From contig NC_017506.1 in assembly GCF_000166295.1 (NCBI RefSeq), positions 2,232,001 through 2,296,000 of the forward strand: DNA of 64,000 bases, in the 5' to 3' direction. The notes under the pieces were generated by a model. It saw only the letters and a list, made by a program, of their open reading frames with translations. It was not told the DNA's origin and ran no database searches. This document shows, one piece after another, positions 46,321 to 56,630 of this stretch (its first letter is position 1; the number at the start of each line of letters is the position of its first letter). This stretch comes from Marinobacter adhaerens HP15 (GTDB taxonomy: Bacteria > Pseudomonadota > Gammaproteobacteria > Pseudomonadales > Oleiphilaceae). The translations under genes were made by a program, and so were the position numbers.

Positions 46321-47448
46321 TCAGAACGTCAGTTGCGAACCAAAGATGATCGCATCGTATTCGCCCTGACCATTCCCCGTGCCCAGTGTCGTGTATTCCG
46401 CCATCAGGGTGAGGTGGTCTGTTGCTGCGTAGCGGGCAAACAGCATGGTCAGATCGGTATCGTCACCATCACCGGCGATGAAGTCGTCCTCACCTTCACC
46501 ATAACTGACACCGAGTGTGGTCCGGTTGATCTGATAGGTTGTTTCAACATACCACTGGCTTGCGTCTTCTTCGTTCGGGTCCAGGCGCGCGGCAAACACA
46601 CCGTTGCCTGTGCCCTGGGTGATGCCGTAGTTGCCACGAACACTCAGACCACCCAGCGAGACGGAACCACCGAAATCGATACCAGACATAGTGTAGTCAT
46701 CGAAGGTGCCGGTTTTGGAGTCCACATCCTGGGTAAAGCCACTGGACCAAAGGGAGAAGTTGTCGCCGGAATAGACCACGTTCGCTTCGATGCGGGGCAT
46801 GGTGTACTCGGCATCAGTAACGCCATCCACTTTCGACGGGCTAAACAGACCAACCTTGAATTGCAGGCCACCCAAGTTGTTGGAGGTGTACATCACACGG
46901 GGCGTGAAGTTGGCGTAAAAGTACCCGTTACCGATGCGCCCGGCGGTGGCCGCCACCTGGTCTGGCCCGCCAATGAGGCCGACACCCAACGCGCTGCCGT
47001 TATCACCAATGGCAGGAACCCCATAGATCCCGAAGCCTTTTCCTATATTAACCTTGCCAAAATCACCTGCCACTGCAATCTCCGAGACCCGACTGCGGAA
47101 CTCCGTATTGGCATCACCGGGCGCAATATTGGCATTCATCTGGAAGTGGCCTGACACCTCCAAGCCGTTCTGGGTGGGCGCATAGATGTTCGTTTGCAGT
47201 GTTGCGGGGTTAAAACCGGTTGTGATGGTGAAAGAATCCTCATCGGTTGGCTCGTCATAGTTTCCGAACACCGCAAAGATCGGAATATGGCCGTTGAAGC
47301 CCGCCTTCCACCCATTATCGGACTCGAAAGAAACTTCCGCCATGACTGGAGAGGAGACACCTGCCGCCAATACCAGTGCGGCTGCCATTGGGGCTTTCCG
47401 GAAAGAGCGGTTGTTGGACGATATAAAAACGTTGTTATTTTCGATCAT
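46321..47448 (-). CDS. Outer-membrane porin
   Basis: 375 aa with a signal peptide (cleavage near SSPVMAE) and about 16 beta strands alternating polar and aromatic residues, ending in a C-terminal Phe (FGSQLTF), the porin sorting signal. Its place between glpD and a glycerol-binding-protein paralogue suggests glycerol or small-polyol uptake. It does not look like E. coli LamB or OprB by motif. Divergent from the second glpV-like gene. Confidence 0.85.
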   Translation of the reverse strand: MIENNNVFISSNNRSFRKAPMAAALVLAAGVSSPVMAEVSFESDNGWKAGFNGHIPIFAVFGNYDEPTDEDSFTITTGFNPATLQTNIYAPTQNGLEVSGHFQMNANIAPGDANTEFRSRVSEIAVAGDFGKVNIGKGFGIYGVPAIGDNGSALGVGLIGGPDQVAATAGRIGNGYFYANFTPRVMYTSNNLGGLQFKVGLFSPSKVDGVTDAEYTMPRIEANVVYSGDNFSLWSSGFTQDVDSKTGTFDDYTMSGIDFGGSVSLGGLSVRGNYGITQGTGNGVFAARLDPNEEDASQWYVETTYQINRTTLGVSYGEGEDDFIAGDGDDTDLTMLFARYAATDHLTLMAEYTTLGTGNGQGEYDAIIFGSQLTF

Positions 47449-47742
47449 GTTAATTTCCTGTTTTTGTTAGCGCTGAACTTTAGCCAGCCAACCGAAACAC
47501 CTCGCCAAAAGCCTTAGCCCCGGCCAGGCGCGTGGCAGCCAACTGCGTTAACGAACCGATTTATTTTCGCTTTAAGACAAAACAGTTCGAAACAGCACAA
47601 ATTTAGCGCTCAAAATTCCAAATGAAAAGTTTATGATCGAAAAAATTTTCGTTTAGACGTGCCGCACATAGGCAAAAATTCCATTTAATGACTTTAACTT
47701 GTTGTATTAAAGGTATTAAATCTCAAATAGCCTAATCCTAAA
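47449..47742. other. AT-rich divergent intergenic region
   Basis: Separates the porin gene from the second glpV-like gene. No gene is seen. It holds several GlpR-like half-sites, including GTTAACGAACC near 47547-47557 and TTTTCGTTTAGACG near 47646-47659, so it probably contains promoters for both neighbours. Base composition is clearly more AT-rich than the flanking genes. Confidence 0.5.
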
Positions 47743-47762
47743 ATTTTTCGTTGACGAACCTT
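47743..47762 (+). promoter_or_regulatory. GlpR-like operator upstream of the second glpV-like gene
   Basis: ATTTTTCGTTGACGAACCTT matches the GlpR consensus at about 16 of 20 positions with the TTCG-N4-CGAA core intact. A further TAGCGAACCATA half-site follows. It is 57 bp upstream of the start codon. Confidence 0.55.
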
Positions 47763-47818
47763 TTAGCGAACCATATGATCGTAAATTGTACGAAAAGCAA
47801 CAAAAACAAGAGACGATC

Positions 47819-49570
47819 ATGAACAAACTCGCGTTGTTAATAGGGCTGACACTACTGATCGGCCCACCGGTAACCGCCGGGCCTCTTTTCGAGTCGCTCT
47901 CTGGGGAGAAGCAGTCGCAGATCCGCACGCTGATCGAAGACCATTTCCCGGATTCAACTCTGTCCGCGGATGAACAGGCGGAAGAGCTGGCCTGGTTTGC
48001 CCATGCAGCCTCTGAGCTAAAGGGAACAGAGATCTCGGTTCTGTCCGAACAACTGCCGACCCACGATTACGAGGCAGAAGTCCTGGCACCTGCTTTTTCC
48101 GAGCTGACGGAGATTCCGGTAACACACGATAGAAGGCCAGAGGGCGAAGTCATTCGCCAGATCAATCTCCAGCGAATCATGGCTGCCAAGGGCCGATACG
48201 ATGCGTTCGTTAACGACTCAGACATGATCGGCACCCACTCCCGCAGCGGCTGGGCTCTCGCACTCAGCGATTACATGGAGGGCGCGGGCGAGGCATTTAC
48301 CCTGCCTACCCTGTCACTGGAAGATTTCATTGGGCTGGAATTTGTTACTGGGCCGGATGGGAAGATGTACCAGTTGCCCGATCAGCAGTTCGCCAACCTT
48401 TACTGGTTCCGATACGACTGGTTCCAACGCCCGGAACTGAGGGTTCGGTTCATGGAGCGTTACGGTTACGAGCTTGGCGTGCCCGTCAACTGGTCTGCCT
48501 ATGAAGATATTGCAGAATTTTTCACGGTACACGTTCGGGAAATTGATGGTGAAAGGGTTTACGGCCACATGGACTACGGCAAGCGTGATCCCTCCCTGGG
48601 ATGGCGCTTCACCGACGCCTGGTTTTCCATGGCAGGCGCGGGTGATCGGGGTATTCCCAACGGCCTGCCCGTCGATGAATGGGGCATTCGTATGGAAGGC
48701 TGCCATCCTGTTGGCTCTTCTGTCAGTCGCGGCGGCGCCACCAACAGTCCTGCGGCGGTCTACGCACTGGCAAAATACATAGACTGGTTACAGCGCTTCG
48801 CGCCTCCTGAAGCCGCAAACATGACGTTTTCAGAAGCCGGACCCGTGCCGGCCAGAGGCCAGGTAGCACAGCAGATTTTCTGGTATACCGCCTTCACATC
48901 CGACATGGCAAAAGAGGGTTTACCCGTCGTCAATGAAGACGGCACTCCGAAATGGCGCATGGCGCCCTCTCCTCGCGGCGCCTATTGGCAAGAGGGAATG
49001 AAACTGGGATACCAGGACGTTGGCGCCTGGACCATTCCCAGGGCCATGGGTTCGAACCAGCAGAAAGCAGCTTGGCTTTACGCCCAATTTACCGTCTCGC
49101 GTACGGTATCACTGCAGAAGACCCTCTATGGCCTCACCCCGATTCGCCTCTCAGACCTGGAGTCGCCGCAAATGCAAGAAAAAGCGCCGACACTGGGCGG
49201 TTTGGTCGAATTCTATCGGAGTCCTGCCAGGACAGCCTGGTCGCCGACGGGTGTGAACGTGCCAGACTATCCCCGCCTGGCCAAACTATGGTGGCCTAAC
49301 ATCGCCGATGCGGTAACAGGCAAAGTCACTCCTCAGCAGGCGCTCGATAACCTGGCCGCAGCGCAGGACAGGACTCTGTCGGTCATTGAGCGTAATTTCC
49401 TGGCCGGTGATTGCGGCCCGAAAATGGCAAAGGAAGAGCAATTAAAGGACGCCGACTGGTGGCTGGCGCAGCCGGGCGCGCCCAAACCACGTCTGCGCAA
49501 CGAGAAACCGCCGGGCAAAACCATCCGATACGAGGATCTGCTCAAGCAGTGGGACGTTGCTGCCAAATGA
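47819..49570 (+). CDS. Second glycerol-type ABC substrate-binding protein (GlpV paralogue)
   Basis: 583 aa, paralogous to GlpV at 33504-35252. Long shared stretches include VPVNWSAYEDIAEFF and GWRFTDAWFSMAGAGD, and the C-terminal LAQPGAPKPRLRNEKPPGKT also matches. A signal peptide ends near PPVTAGP. ATG 47819 follows a weak AAGAGA site. No permease or ATPase genes are nearby, so it probably docks with GlpPQST. It has its own GlpR-like operator. The substrate may be glycerol or a related polyol. Confidence 0.85.
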   Translation: MNKLALLIGLTLLIGPPVTAGPLFESLSGEKQSQIRTLIEDHFPDSTLSADEQAEELAWFAHAASELKGTEISVLSEQLPTHDYEAEVLAPAFSELTEIPVTHDRRPEGEVIRQINLQRIMAAKGRYDAFVNDSDMIGTHSRSGWALALSDYMEGAGEAFTLPTLSLEDFIGLEFVTGPDGKMYQLPDQQFANLYWFRYDWFQRPELRVRFMERYGYELGVPVNWSAYEDIAEFFTVHVREIDGERVYGHMDYGKRDPSLGWRFTDAWFSMAGAGDRGIPNGLPVDEWGIRMEGCHPVGSSVSRGGATNSPAAVYALAKYIDWLQRFAPPEAANMTFSEAGPVPARGQVAQQIFWYTAFTSDMAKEGLPVVNEDGTPKWRMAPSPRGAYWQEGMKLGYQDVGAWTIPRAMGSNQQKAAWLYAQFTVSRTVSLQKTLYGLTPIRLSDLESPQMQEKAPTLGGLVEFYRSPARTAWSPTGVNVPDYPRLAKLWWPNIADAVTGKVTPQQALDNLAAAQDRTLSVIERNFLAGDCGPKMAKEEQLKDADWWLAQPGAPKPRLRNEKPPGKTIRYEDLLKQWDVAAK

Positions 49571-49621
49571 ACACCGATGAAACTAGAGACTCCAGCGGAC
49601 GTTGCCGGCTGAGCACACCGG

Positions 49622-50230
49622 CTATCCGTACTCGGGTGCGAGAAGAAGAGCCACCCGACGCTGCAGTTCAGGCACAACATCACTTTCGAACCAGGGATTG
49701 CGACGCAGCCACAGGTTGTTTCTCGGGCTGGGATGAGGCATCGGGAGAACATCTGGCCAGTAGTCCTGCCAATGTTGCACGTTGGCTGTTACGGATTTTC
49801 GGCCGTCGGCAAGGTGCCAGGCGTGCGCATACTGCCCGATAACCAGCGTGAGCCCAATCTGCGGCAGACGATCCAGCAGCAGGTTCCGCCAGGCTGGCGC
49901 GCACTCCGGCCGCGGCGGAAGATCTCCGGACTTGCCTGTGCCCGGATAGCAAAACCCCATCGGCAGGATCGCAAGCTTCTGCTCGTCATAGAAGGTATCC
50001 CGGGTAACCCCCATCCATTGCCGAAGCCTATCGCCGCTGGGATCGTTGAAGGGCAGCCCGGTTTCATGCACGCGCCTGCCCGGGGCCTGCCCGACTACGA
50101 GAATTCTGGCGCTTTCAGATATCTGAATGACAGGCCTCGGCCCGCGTGGAAGAACGTCGGCGCAAATCGTACACGCCCGCACGCGCCGAACCAGGTCATC
50201 GAAGGGAAGCCGGGAAAGGTCCTCTGTCAT
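49622..50230 (-). CDS. Uracil-DNA glycosylase family protein (family 4-like)
   Basis: 202 aa. Removes uracil from DNA in base-excision repair, by family. Motif A reads GQAPGRRVHETGLPFND and motif B HPSPRN. Four cysteines in a C-x2-C ... C-x15-C layout (CTIC and FC...EC) fit a family-4 type 4Fe-4S cluster. ATG 50230 is used; ATG 50260 is possible. Divergent from the nitroreductase gene and unrelated to the neighbouring metabolic genes. Confidence 0.85.
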   Translation of the reverse strand: MTEDLSRLPFDDLVRRVRACTICADVLPRGPRPVIQISESARILVVGQAPGRRVHETGLPFNDPSGDRLRQWMGVTRDTFYDEQKLAILPMGFCYPGTGKSGDLPPRPECAPAWRNLLLDRLPQIGLTLVIGQYAHAWHLADGRKSVTANVQHWQDYWPDVLPMPHPSPRNNLWLRRNPWFESDVVPELQRRVALLLAPEYG

Positions 50231-50322
50231 GAGCGTTCCGTTATCAGGGTGATTGCACATACCGTCATTTCCCGTAACGATAGAGGCACAATCACGACAC
50301 AACAAGTCTCGAAGGACACATC

Positions 50323-51063
50323 ATGAATGCGAAAGCAGGCTCTCTCCCGCTGCCGGAAATCGATATCGAAGAGTTCCGGAAAGTTGTTCGCACGCGCCGC
50401 TCCATCAGGCGCTTCACCGATGAGCCGATTCCTGAGGCAGTGCTTGAAGATTGCCTGGAACTGGCAACCCTGGCTCCGAATTCCAGTAACCTTCAGCCCT
50501 GGGAATTTTTCGTTGTCCGCACGCCGGAGCTCAAGGCAAAACTCGCCCACGCCTGTCTTGGCCAGAATGCAGCGAAAACTGCCGCTGCGCTGATCGTAGT
50601 GGTTGCCCGACCGGATAGCTGGCGGGCTCATGCACGGCAAGCTCTTGAGGATTGGCCAGAAGAAAAACTGCCGCCCATCGTTGAAAAATACTACCGCAAA
50701 GTCGCCCCCATTCATTACAACCAGGGGCCGCTCGGTATTCTGGGGTTAGTGAAAAAAGCGGCAGGCCTTGCGGTGGGAATGACCAGGCCGGTGCCCCGGG
50801 GGCCCTACTCCAATTGCGAGATGAAAATCTGGGCTACCAAATCCACAGCCCTGGCTGCCCAGAACCTGATGCTTGCGCTCCGCGCCCACGGGTATGATTC
50901 CTGCCCCATGGAGGGTTTTGACGAGCATCGAGTGAAGAAGCTGATTAATCTGCCCGGAAAAGGATTGGTAACCATGGTACTGGCAGCCGGCCGACGGGCT
51001 GAAAACGGCGTCTATAACCGCCAGTACCGTTTTGATCAGCGCCAGATGGTGCACTACCTCTGA
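50323..51063 (+). CDS. Nitroreductase family protein
   Basis: 246 aa flavin-dependent oxidoreductase fold. The N-terminal RTRRSIRRFTDEPI and LATLAPNSSNLQPWEFFVV motifs (FMN binding) are typical. The C-terminal AAQNLMLALRAHGYDSCPM is the conserved helix region. Substrate cannot be told from sequence. Single gene, convergent with glk. Confidence 0.88.
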   Translation: MNAKAGSLPLPEIDIEEFRKVVRTRRSIRRFTDEPIPEAVLEDCLELATLAPNSSNLQPWEFFVVRTPELKAKLAHACLGQNAAKTAAALIVVVARPDSWRAHARQALEDWPEEKLPPIVEKYYRKVAPIHYNQGPLGILGLVKKAAGLAVGMTRPVPRGPYSNCEMKIWATKSTALAAQNLMLALRAHGYDSCPMEGFDEHRVKKLINLPGKGLVTMVLAAGRRAENGVYNRQYRFDQRQMVHYL

Positions 51064-51084
51064 TCCAGTAACGGCAATCCGGCC

Positions 51085-52050
51085 TCATACTTCCGGATTG
51101 CCCAGTGCCTCGGCAGCCCCCAGCAGGCCGGTGTAGGGCTCAGTGACCACATAAACAGGTGTGAACTCCAGCAGCGGGCGCATTCTTCCCTTATCCTCAA
51201 AGCCATTTCGGAACGGGCTTTCGAGAAAGAACTCGAGGAAACGGGGCAGGATTCCGCCACACAGGAAGACACCGCCTGTGCTACCCAGGGTCAGAACGCC
51301 ATTGCCGGCTACCCGACCGAGAATTTCACAGAAATGGCTGAGCGTGTGGCGAGCCAGCCTGTCGGTGTTTTCTACCGCAGCCGCGGTGATTTTCTCCGGC
51401 GCATCCAGTGGCGCCGCAACGCCCTGAATCTCCGCATGGGCCTGATACAGGTTCAACAAGCCCTGACCGCACAGAATCCGTTCCACGGACACCCGGCCAA
51501 ACCGGGCCTTGAGAATCCGCAGCACAGCCATTTCGGCATCGTCCGTGGGCGCGAAATCCACGTGGCCACCCTCGGTCATCAACGGCACCCAGCCATGCTC
51601 GATGGGCACTAACCCTGAAACACCGAGCCCGGTTCCCGGACCCATCACCAGCCTGGGGCGCCGGCTGTCACCGGGGCCGCCGCAAACATGCACCAGATGG
51701 TCGTTCGCAACGTGAGGAACGCCGAGGGCCATGGCGGTAAAATCGTTGATCACCTTGAACCTGGACCAGCCAAACTGTGCGCGGACTTCTTCGGTATCAA
51801 AAAGCCAGTGGTTGTTGGTCATCCGAACCTGGGTCCCGCGAACCGGTGAGGCAACAGCCAGACAGGCCCCATCGACCTCCGAAACCCCAACCCTAGCCAG
51901 GTAATCCCGCACTGCGTCATCGAGGTTCGCGTATTCCCCGCAGGGCAAAATCTTGATGGCGCGAGGCTGCACGGTTCCCTGCTCTACCAGTGCAAAACGC
52001 GCATTGGTGCCACCAATATCACCGACCAGTGAATAGTGTGTTGCTGTCAT
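51085..52050 (-). CDS. glk: Glucokinase
   Basis: 321 aa, the bacterial Glk (ROK-unrelated) type. Phosphorylates glucose with ATP. The N-terminal phosphate loop [12 protein letters not shown] and the [14 protein letters not shown] motif are visible. It overlaps edd by 4 bp (ATGA), so the two are translationally coupled and feed the Entner-Doudoroff pathway. Confidence 0.95.
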   Translation of the reverse strand: MTATHYSLVGDIGGTNARFALVEQGTVQPRAIKILPCGEYANLDDAVRDYLARVGVSEVDGACLAVASPVRGTQVRMTNNHWLFDTEEVRAQFGWSRFKVINDFTAMALGVPHVANDHLVHVCGGPGDSRRPRLVMGPGTGLGVSGLVPIEHGWVPLMTEGGHVDFAPTDDAEMAVLRILKARFGRVSVERILCGQGLLNLYQAHAEIQGVAAPLDAPEKITAAAVENTDRLARHTLSHFCEILGRVAGNGVLTLGSTGGVFLCGGILPRFLEFFLESPFRNGFEDKGRMRPLLEFTPVYVVTEPYTGLLGAAEALGNPEV

Positions 52051-53867
52051 GCCTCGTGATTCCAGAAAAAGCTGGCCCCTTCCTCGGGATTGCTGGCAGC
52101 GCGTCGCATCCAGCCGAACAACTCCCGACCATAGCCGTGATGATACCCGGTCAGGTCCGCTTTTTCAGATTCCCGGCCGGCGAACTCCTGATCATCCAGG
52201 CGGATGGCAAGAACACCACTCTCGGCATCCAGACAAACCATGTCGCCATTCTTGACCTTGGCCAGCGGGCCACCGTCCAGCGCCTCCGGGTAGACATGGA
52301 TCGCCGCAGGCACCTTGCCCGACGCACCGGACATACGGCCATCCGTCACCAGACCAACCTTGAATCCGCGATCCTGCAACACGCCAAGGTAGGGGGTAAG
52401 CTTGTGCAGCTCTGGCATACCATTGCTCTTGGGACCCTGGAAACGCACGATCACAATACAATCCCTGTCCAGATCCCCTGCCTCAAAGGCTGCCTTGAGT
52501 TCGTTCTGGTCGTTGAACACAACGGCCGGCGCTTCAACTTTACGGTGCTCCGGGGCAACGGCAGAGACCTTGATAACGCCCCGACCGAGGTTGCCATCAA
52601 GCACCCTCAGCCCACCATCGGGTGCAAACGGCTCGGCAACCGGGCTGAGCACATCCGGGCGAAGACTTTTTTCCGGCGCGGGCTTCCACACCAGTTGCTC
52701 ATCCGACAACTCCGGCATCTCGGTATAGCGCTCAAGGCCATAGCCAACCACTGTGTTCACATCGTTATGCACGTATCCGCCGCTCAGCAGTTCCCTGATC
52801 AGGAACGGCGTTCCGCCAGCCTCGTGGAACGCATTCACGTCTTCCTGCCCGTTAGGGTAGATCCGGGTCATGGACGGAACCACGGAGGAAAGCTCGGCGT
52901 AGTCGTTCCAGTCGATGATGATCCCCGCCGCCCGGGCAATCGCTATCCAGTGAATGGTGTGATTGGTGGAACCGCCAGTAACCAGCAGCGCCACCAGAGC
53001 ATTGACAATGCTCTTTTCATCCACCATATCGCCCAGACCCAGCTCGCCACCGTGAGGCTTGGACAGCCTGATCACCTGCTCGGTCGCCGCCCGGGTAAGC
53101 TCATCACGGAGCGGCGTATTGGGGTTCACAAACGCAGACCCCGGCATATGCAGGCCCATGACTTCCACCAACAGCTGGTTGCTGTTGGCGGTGCCGTAAA
53201 ACGTACAGGTGCCGGGGCTGTGATAGGACTTGCTCTCGGCCTCCAGCAATTCTTCCTTGCCAACTTTGCCCTCGGCGTAAAGCTGGCGGATCCGCTGTTT
53301 CTCCTTGTTCGGGAGCCCTGAAGGCATTGGACCTGCCGGAAGCAGAATAGTGGGCAGATAGCCGAAGCTCAGCGAGCCTATCAGAAGGCCAGGCACAATC
53401 TTGTCGCAGATCCCCAAAAGCAGCGTGGCATCGAACATGTTGTGACTGAGGGCCACGGCCGTACTCATGGCAATGGTGTCCCGGGAGAACAGACTCAGCT
53501 CCATACCCGGCTGGCCCTGGGTTACGCCGTCACACATGGCCGGCGTACCCCCGGCCACCTGAGCCACCGACCCCATTCCACGGGCCGCCTCCCGAATAAT
53601 ATCCGGGAACTTTTCGTAGGGTTGGTGGGCCGAAAGCATATCGTTATAGGCCGTTACCATGGCCACGTTGGCCTTGTTCATGAATTTCAGGGTGTCTTTG
53701 TCACCCTGATTACAGGCCGCGAAACCGTGGGCCAGATTGCCGCAGGACAGAGAGCTCCGGTGTGGAGACTGGGCTTTGAGGGCATTCATGCGGTTCAGGT
53801 AATCCTGCCGCGTTGGGTGACTGCGCTCGATGATTCTCTGGGTAACCTTATCTACGGTCGGGTGCAT
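52047..53867 (-). CDS. edd: 6-phosphogluconate dehydratase
   Basis: 606 aa. Converts 6-phosphogluconate to 2-keto-3-deoxy-6-phosphogluconate. IlvD/Edd family, with the cluster-binding [14 protein letters not shown] motif and the [11 protein letters not shown] motif. ATG 53867 has GGAG 6 nt upstream; the ATG four codons earlier lacks a ribosome site. Operon edd-glk, divergent from gap. Confidence 0.96.
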   Translation of the reverse strand: MHPTVDKVTQRIIERSHPTRQDYLNRMNALKAQSPHRSSLSCGNLAHGFAACNQGDKDTLKFMNKANVAMVTAYNDMLSAHQPYEKFPDIIREAARGMGSVAQVAGGTPAMCDGVTQGQPGMELSLFSRDTIAMSTAVALSHNMFDATLLLGICDKIVPGLLIGSLSFGYLPTILLPAGPMPSGLPNKEKQRIRQLYAEGKVGKEELLEAESKSYHSPGTCTFYGTANSNQLLVEVMGLHMPGSAFVNPNTPLRDELTRAATEQVIRLSKPHGGELGLGDMVDEKSIVNALVALLVTGGSTNHTIHWIAIARAAGIIIDWNDYAELSSVVPSMTRIYPNGQEDVNAFHEAGGTPFLIRELLSGGYVHNDVNTVVGYGLERYTEMPELSDEQLVWKPAPEKSLRPDVLSPVAEPFAPDGGLRVLDGNLGRGVIKVSAVAPEHRKVEAPAVVFNDQNELKAAFEAGDLDRDCIVIVRFQGPKSNGMPELHKLTPYLGVLQDRGFKVGLVTDGRMSGASGKVPAAIHVYPEALDGGPLAKVKNGDMVCLDAESGVLAIRLDDQEFAGRESEKADLTGYHHGYGRELFGWMRRAASNPEEGASFFWNHEA

Positions 53868-53895
53868 GGTGGGCTCCATTGCGTAATTTATTAGA

Positions 53896-53907
53896 GTGGT
53901 CGTTTTT
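53896..53907 (-). repeat. Leader motif shared by edd and gap (left arm)
   Basis: On the minus strand this reads AAAAACGACCAC, 29 bp upstream of the edd start. It is an exact inverted match to 54010-54021 in the gap leader, so both divergent mRNAs would carry the same sequence. The hexR leader has the near match AACGACCGCCC (59886-59896). Confidence 0.65.
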
Positions 53908-53911
53908 AGAC

Positions 53912-53921
53912 GTAATTTTAC
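53912..53921. promoter_or_regulatory. Possible HexR-type operator near edd
   Basis: GTAATTTTAC is a palindromic element resembling the inner part of HexR boxes. It is 45 bp upstream of edd. Confidence 0.4.
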
Positions 53922-53973
53922 TTCCTTTTTTTGGCATTTCCACCGGTTAATCGTTCATTTCTTCTTTTTTTGT

Positions 53974-53989
53974 TGTTATATTTACTACA
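53974..53989. promoter_or_regulatory. HexR-type operator upstream of gap
   Basis: TGTTATATTTACTACA (reverse complement TGTAGTAAATATAACA) closely matches TGTAGTAATTTTAACC at 59761-59776 in the zwf/hexR region. The recurrence next to Entner-Doudoroff genes in a hexR-containing locus supports a HexR box. Confidence 0.55.
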
Positions 53990-54009
53990 TTACTGAGGTA
54001 AAACGAACA

Positions 54010-54021
54010 AAAAACGACCAC
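54010..54021 (+). repeat. Leader motif shared by edd and gap (right arm)
   Basis: AAAAACGACCAC, the inverted partner of 53896-53907, sits just before the gap ribosome site. The A-rich flank (AACAAAAAA) also resembles a Crc/Hfq-type CA motif. Function inferred only. Confidence 0.6.
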
Positions 54022-54036
54022 CCAAGGAGTCAGACA

Positions 54037-55041
54037 ATGACGATCCGTATCGCAATCAACGGTTTTGGCCGCATCGGTCGCAATGTTCTCAGAGCATTGT
54101 ATGAAGTTAACTACCGGAGCCAGCTACAGGTTGTTGCCATTAACGACCTTGGCGACGCCGAAACCAACGCCCATTTGCTCAAGTATGACAGTGTTCATGG
54201 TCGATTTGAGGCCGATGTCAGCCACGACTCAGAATCGCTGACAGTGAACGGCGACCGCATTGCTATCACAGCACTGCGCAACCCCGAAGAACTGCCCTGG
54301 AAAGATCACCGTGTCGACGTTGTTTTCGAGTGCACCGGGCTTTTCACCAAACGGGACAAGGCGGCAGCTCACCTGAAAGCCGGCGCGCGCAAGGTTATCA
54401 TCTCTGCACCCAGCCCCGATGCGGATGCCATGATTGTCTACGGCGTGAATCACGAAACCCTGACCACCAATCACGACATTATCTCCAACGCGTCTTGCAC
54501 TACCAACTGCCTGGCACCGGTTGTCGAAGCCTTGCACAAGGCCATCGGCATCGAGAGTGGCCTGATGACCACCATCCACTCCTACACCAACGACCAGAAA
54601 CTGAGCGACGTGTACCACTCTGATCTTTACCGCGCTCGCTCTGCCACTCAATCGATGATTCCAACGAAGACCGGCGCGGCTGCCGCCATTGGCAAGGTTA
54701 TTCCGGAACTTGAGGGAAAGCTTGATGGCCTCGCAGTTCGCGTCCCCACCATCAACGTATCATTGGTGGACTTTGGCTTTATCGCCAGCCGCGAAACGAC
54801 CGTTGACGAAGTAAACGAGGCGATAAAAACAGCGGCCGAGAAAAATCCGGTTCTTGGTTATAATATCGAGAAACTGGTCAGCATCGACTTCAATCACAAC
54901 GCACTTTCCAGCATCTATGATGCCAACCACACCCGCGTTCTGGGTCGTCACGTAAAAGTCATGGCCTGGTACGATAATGAATGGGGCTTCTCGAATCGTA
55001 TGCTGGATAATGCCCTCGCCCTCCTCGAGGCCGGCCAGTAA
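54037..55041 (+). CDS. gap: Type I glyceraldehyde-3-phosphate dehydrogenase
   Basis: 334 aa, phosphorylating GAPDH. Converts glyceraldehyde 3-phosphate to 1,3-bisphosphoglycerate with NAD(P)+. The N-terminal [10 protein letters not shown] nucleotide-binding motif and [12 protein letters not shown] with catalytic Cys154 are visible. ATG 54037 follows AAGGAG. The long upstream in-frame extension is AT-rich leader sequence. Divergent from edd-glk, sharing an intergenic region with HexR-like sites; pyk follows 68 bp later. Confidence 0.96.
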   Translation: MTIRIAINGFGRIGRNVLRALYEVNYRSQLQVVAINDLGDAETNAHLLKYDSVHGRFEADVSHDSESLTVNGDRIAITALRNPEELPWKDHRVDVVFECTGLFTKRDKAAAHLKAGARKVIISAPSPDADAMIVYGVNHETLTTNHDIISNASCTTNCLAPVVEALHKAIGIESGLMTTIHSYTNDQKLSDVYHSDLYRARSATQSMIPTKTGAAAAIGKVIPELEGKLDGLAVRVPTINVSLVDFGFIASRETTVDEVNEAIKTAAEKNPVLGYNIEKLVSIDFNHNALSSIYDANHTRVLGRHVKVMAWYDNEWGFSNRMLDNALALLEAGQ

Positions 55042-55049
55042 ATCTGGCC
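55033..55049 (+). terminator. Weak hairpin at the gap 3' end
   Basis: GGCCAG-TAAAT-CTGGCC followed by GTTT. It overlaps the gap stop codon. May attenuate read-through into pyk. Confidence 0.4.
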
Positions 55050-55109
55050 GTTTCAGCTGATTCCGCTACTCTTTTCGAGACCATTTTGAAGAACCAAAGG
55101 ACACCAACC

Positions 55110-56558
55110 ATGCTCAGGCGTACCAAGATTGTCGCCACTCTCGGCCCGGCCACCGATTCACCGGAATCCCTCGCGGCCATTATCGCCGCCGGTGTGGATG
55201 TCACCCGACTCAACTTTTCCCACGGCAGCGCCGAAGAGCACATCGGCCGCGCTCGCCGGGTTCGCGAAGCAGCAGCGGCCCAAGGCCGGTTTGTCGCTTT
55301 GCTGGCCGATTTGCAGGGCCCCAAGTTGCGCATCGCACGGTTCTCGGAGAACAAGGTCACCCTCAAGGCAGGCCAGACGTTTATCCTGGACGCTGCCATG
55401 GACAAGGAGGCGGGTACCGAGGAAAAGGTCGGCATCGACTACGAGCAACTGATCGAAGATGTGGAACCGGGAGACATTCTGGTTCTGGACGATGGCCGCA
55501 TTGAGATGGAAGTGCAGTCGGTCAGCGACCACAGCATCACTTCCACCGTGCTTATCGGAGGTCCGCTCTCGAACAACAAGGGCCTGAACAAGCGCGGCGG
55601 CGGCCTGTCCGCCGATGCACTGACGGAGAAAGACAAACAGGATATCGTGACGGCCGCCAAACTGGGCGCGGATTACGTGGCGGTTTCGTTTGTGCGTACT
55701 GCCGAGGATATGCACATCGCCCGGCGCCTGCTGAAAGAGGCAGGCTCCGACGCAGGCCTGGTCGCGAAAATCGAACGGGCGGAACTGGCCGACGATGTGG
55801 AAGCCCTGGACGCGGTAATCGAAGCATCCGATGCCGTGATGGTTGCCCGTGGCGATCTCGCCGTTGAAATCGGCGACGCCCAGTTGGTGGGCGTACAGAA
55901 GCACATCATCTCCCGCGCCCGCGTTCTCAACCGCGCGGTGATCACGGCCACGCAGATGATGGAGTCTATGATCACCAGCCCGATGCCAACGCGAGCCGAA
56001 GTCTCAGACGTTGCCAACGCGGTGATGGACTACACTGATGCAGTGATGCTGTCTGCGGAAACAGCCGTGGGCGATTATCCCAAGGAAGCAGTCGAAGCCA
56101 TGGTGCGCATCTGCCTGGGCGCAGAGAAGCATCCGTCGATGCATCAGTCCAAACACCGGATTCACGAGAGCATGGAGGAAGTTGATGAAGCTATCGCTCT
56201 TTCCGCCATGTACGCCGCGAACCACCTTGAGGGTGTCTCGGCCATTATCTGCATGACCGAGACGGGTGCCACGCCGAGGTTGATGTCTCGCATCAAGTCG
56301 AGCCTGCCAATCTTTGCGTTTTCGCGCCATCACTCCACCCAGCATCGGGTCGTTATGTTCCGTGGCGTTCAAACGGTGCCTTTCGATTCAGCCAAGATTC
56401 CGAACGAGCGGACCAATGCGCTGGCGGTGTCGGAGCTGGTGAATCGCGGAGCAGTCAAGGATGGTGATCTGGTGGTGATTACCAAGGGTGATTATGTGAA
56501 TGCCCAGGGTGGAACCAATACCATGAAGATTGTTCGGGTTGGGTCGGATATCCGCTGA
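55110..56558 (+). CDS. pyk: Pyruvate kinase
   Basis: 482 aa. Converts phosphoenolpyruvate and ADP to pyruvate and ATP. The motifs [21 protein letters not shown], the active-site [12 protein letters not shown] and the C-terminal allosteric domain with [14 protein letters not shown] are visible. ATG 55110 has AAAGGAC upstream. It follows gap, making a plus-strand lower-glycolysis pair. Confidence 0.96.
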   Translation: MLRRTKIVATLGPATDSPESLAAIIAAGVDVTRLNFSHGSAEEHIGRARRVREAAAAQGRFVALLADLQGPKLRIARFSENKVTLKAGQTFILDAAMDKEAGTEEKVGIDYEQLIEDVEPGDILVLDDGRIEMEVQSVSDHSITSTVLIGGPLSNNKGLNKRGGGLSADALTEKDKQDIVTAAKLGADYVAVSFVRTAEDMHIARRLLKEAGSDAGLVAKIERAELADDVEALDAVIEASDAVMVARGDLAVEIGDAQLVGVQKHIISRARVLNRAVITATQMMESMITSPMPTRAEVSDVANAVMDYTDAVMLSAETAVGDYPKEAVEAMVRICLGAEKHPSMHQSKHRIHESMEEVDEAIALSAMYAANHLEGVSAIICMTETGATPRLMSRIKSSLPIFAFSRHHSTQHRVVMFRGVQTVPFDSAKIPNERTNALAVSELVNRGAVKDGDLVVITKGDYVNAQGGTNTMKIVRVGSDIR

Positions 56559-56630
56559 TTATTTCTTCCCGATTAGCCCGCCGTCGGCGGTGGAAGACCT
56601 TGTAGCCTGAGGTTCTTGTGCCGGGCGGCA

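Noticed and set aside
47533..47547. TGGCAGCCAACTGCG as a sigma-54 promoter for the second glpV-like gene
   Set aside because: Spacing is GG-N9-GC rather than N10, and it lies nearly 300 bp upstream.
47649..47664. Minus-strand CGGCACGTCTAAACGA as a sigma-54 promoter for the porin
   Set aside because: The -12 element lacks GC and the distance to the start is about 200 bp.
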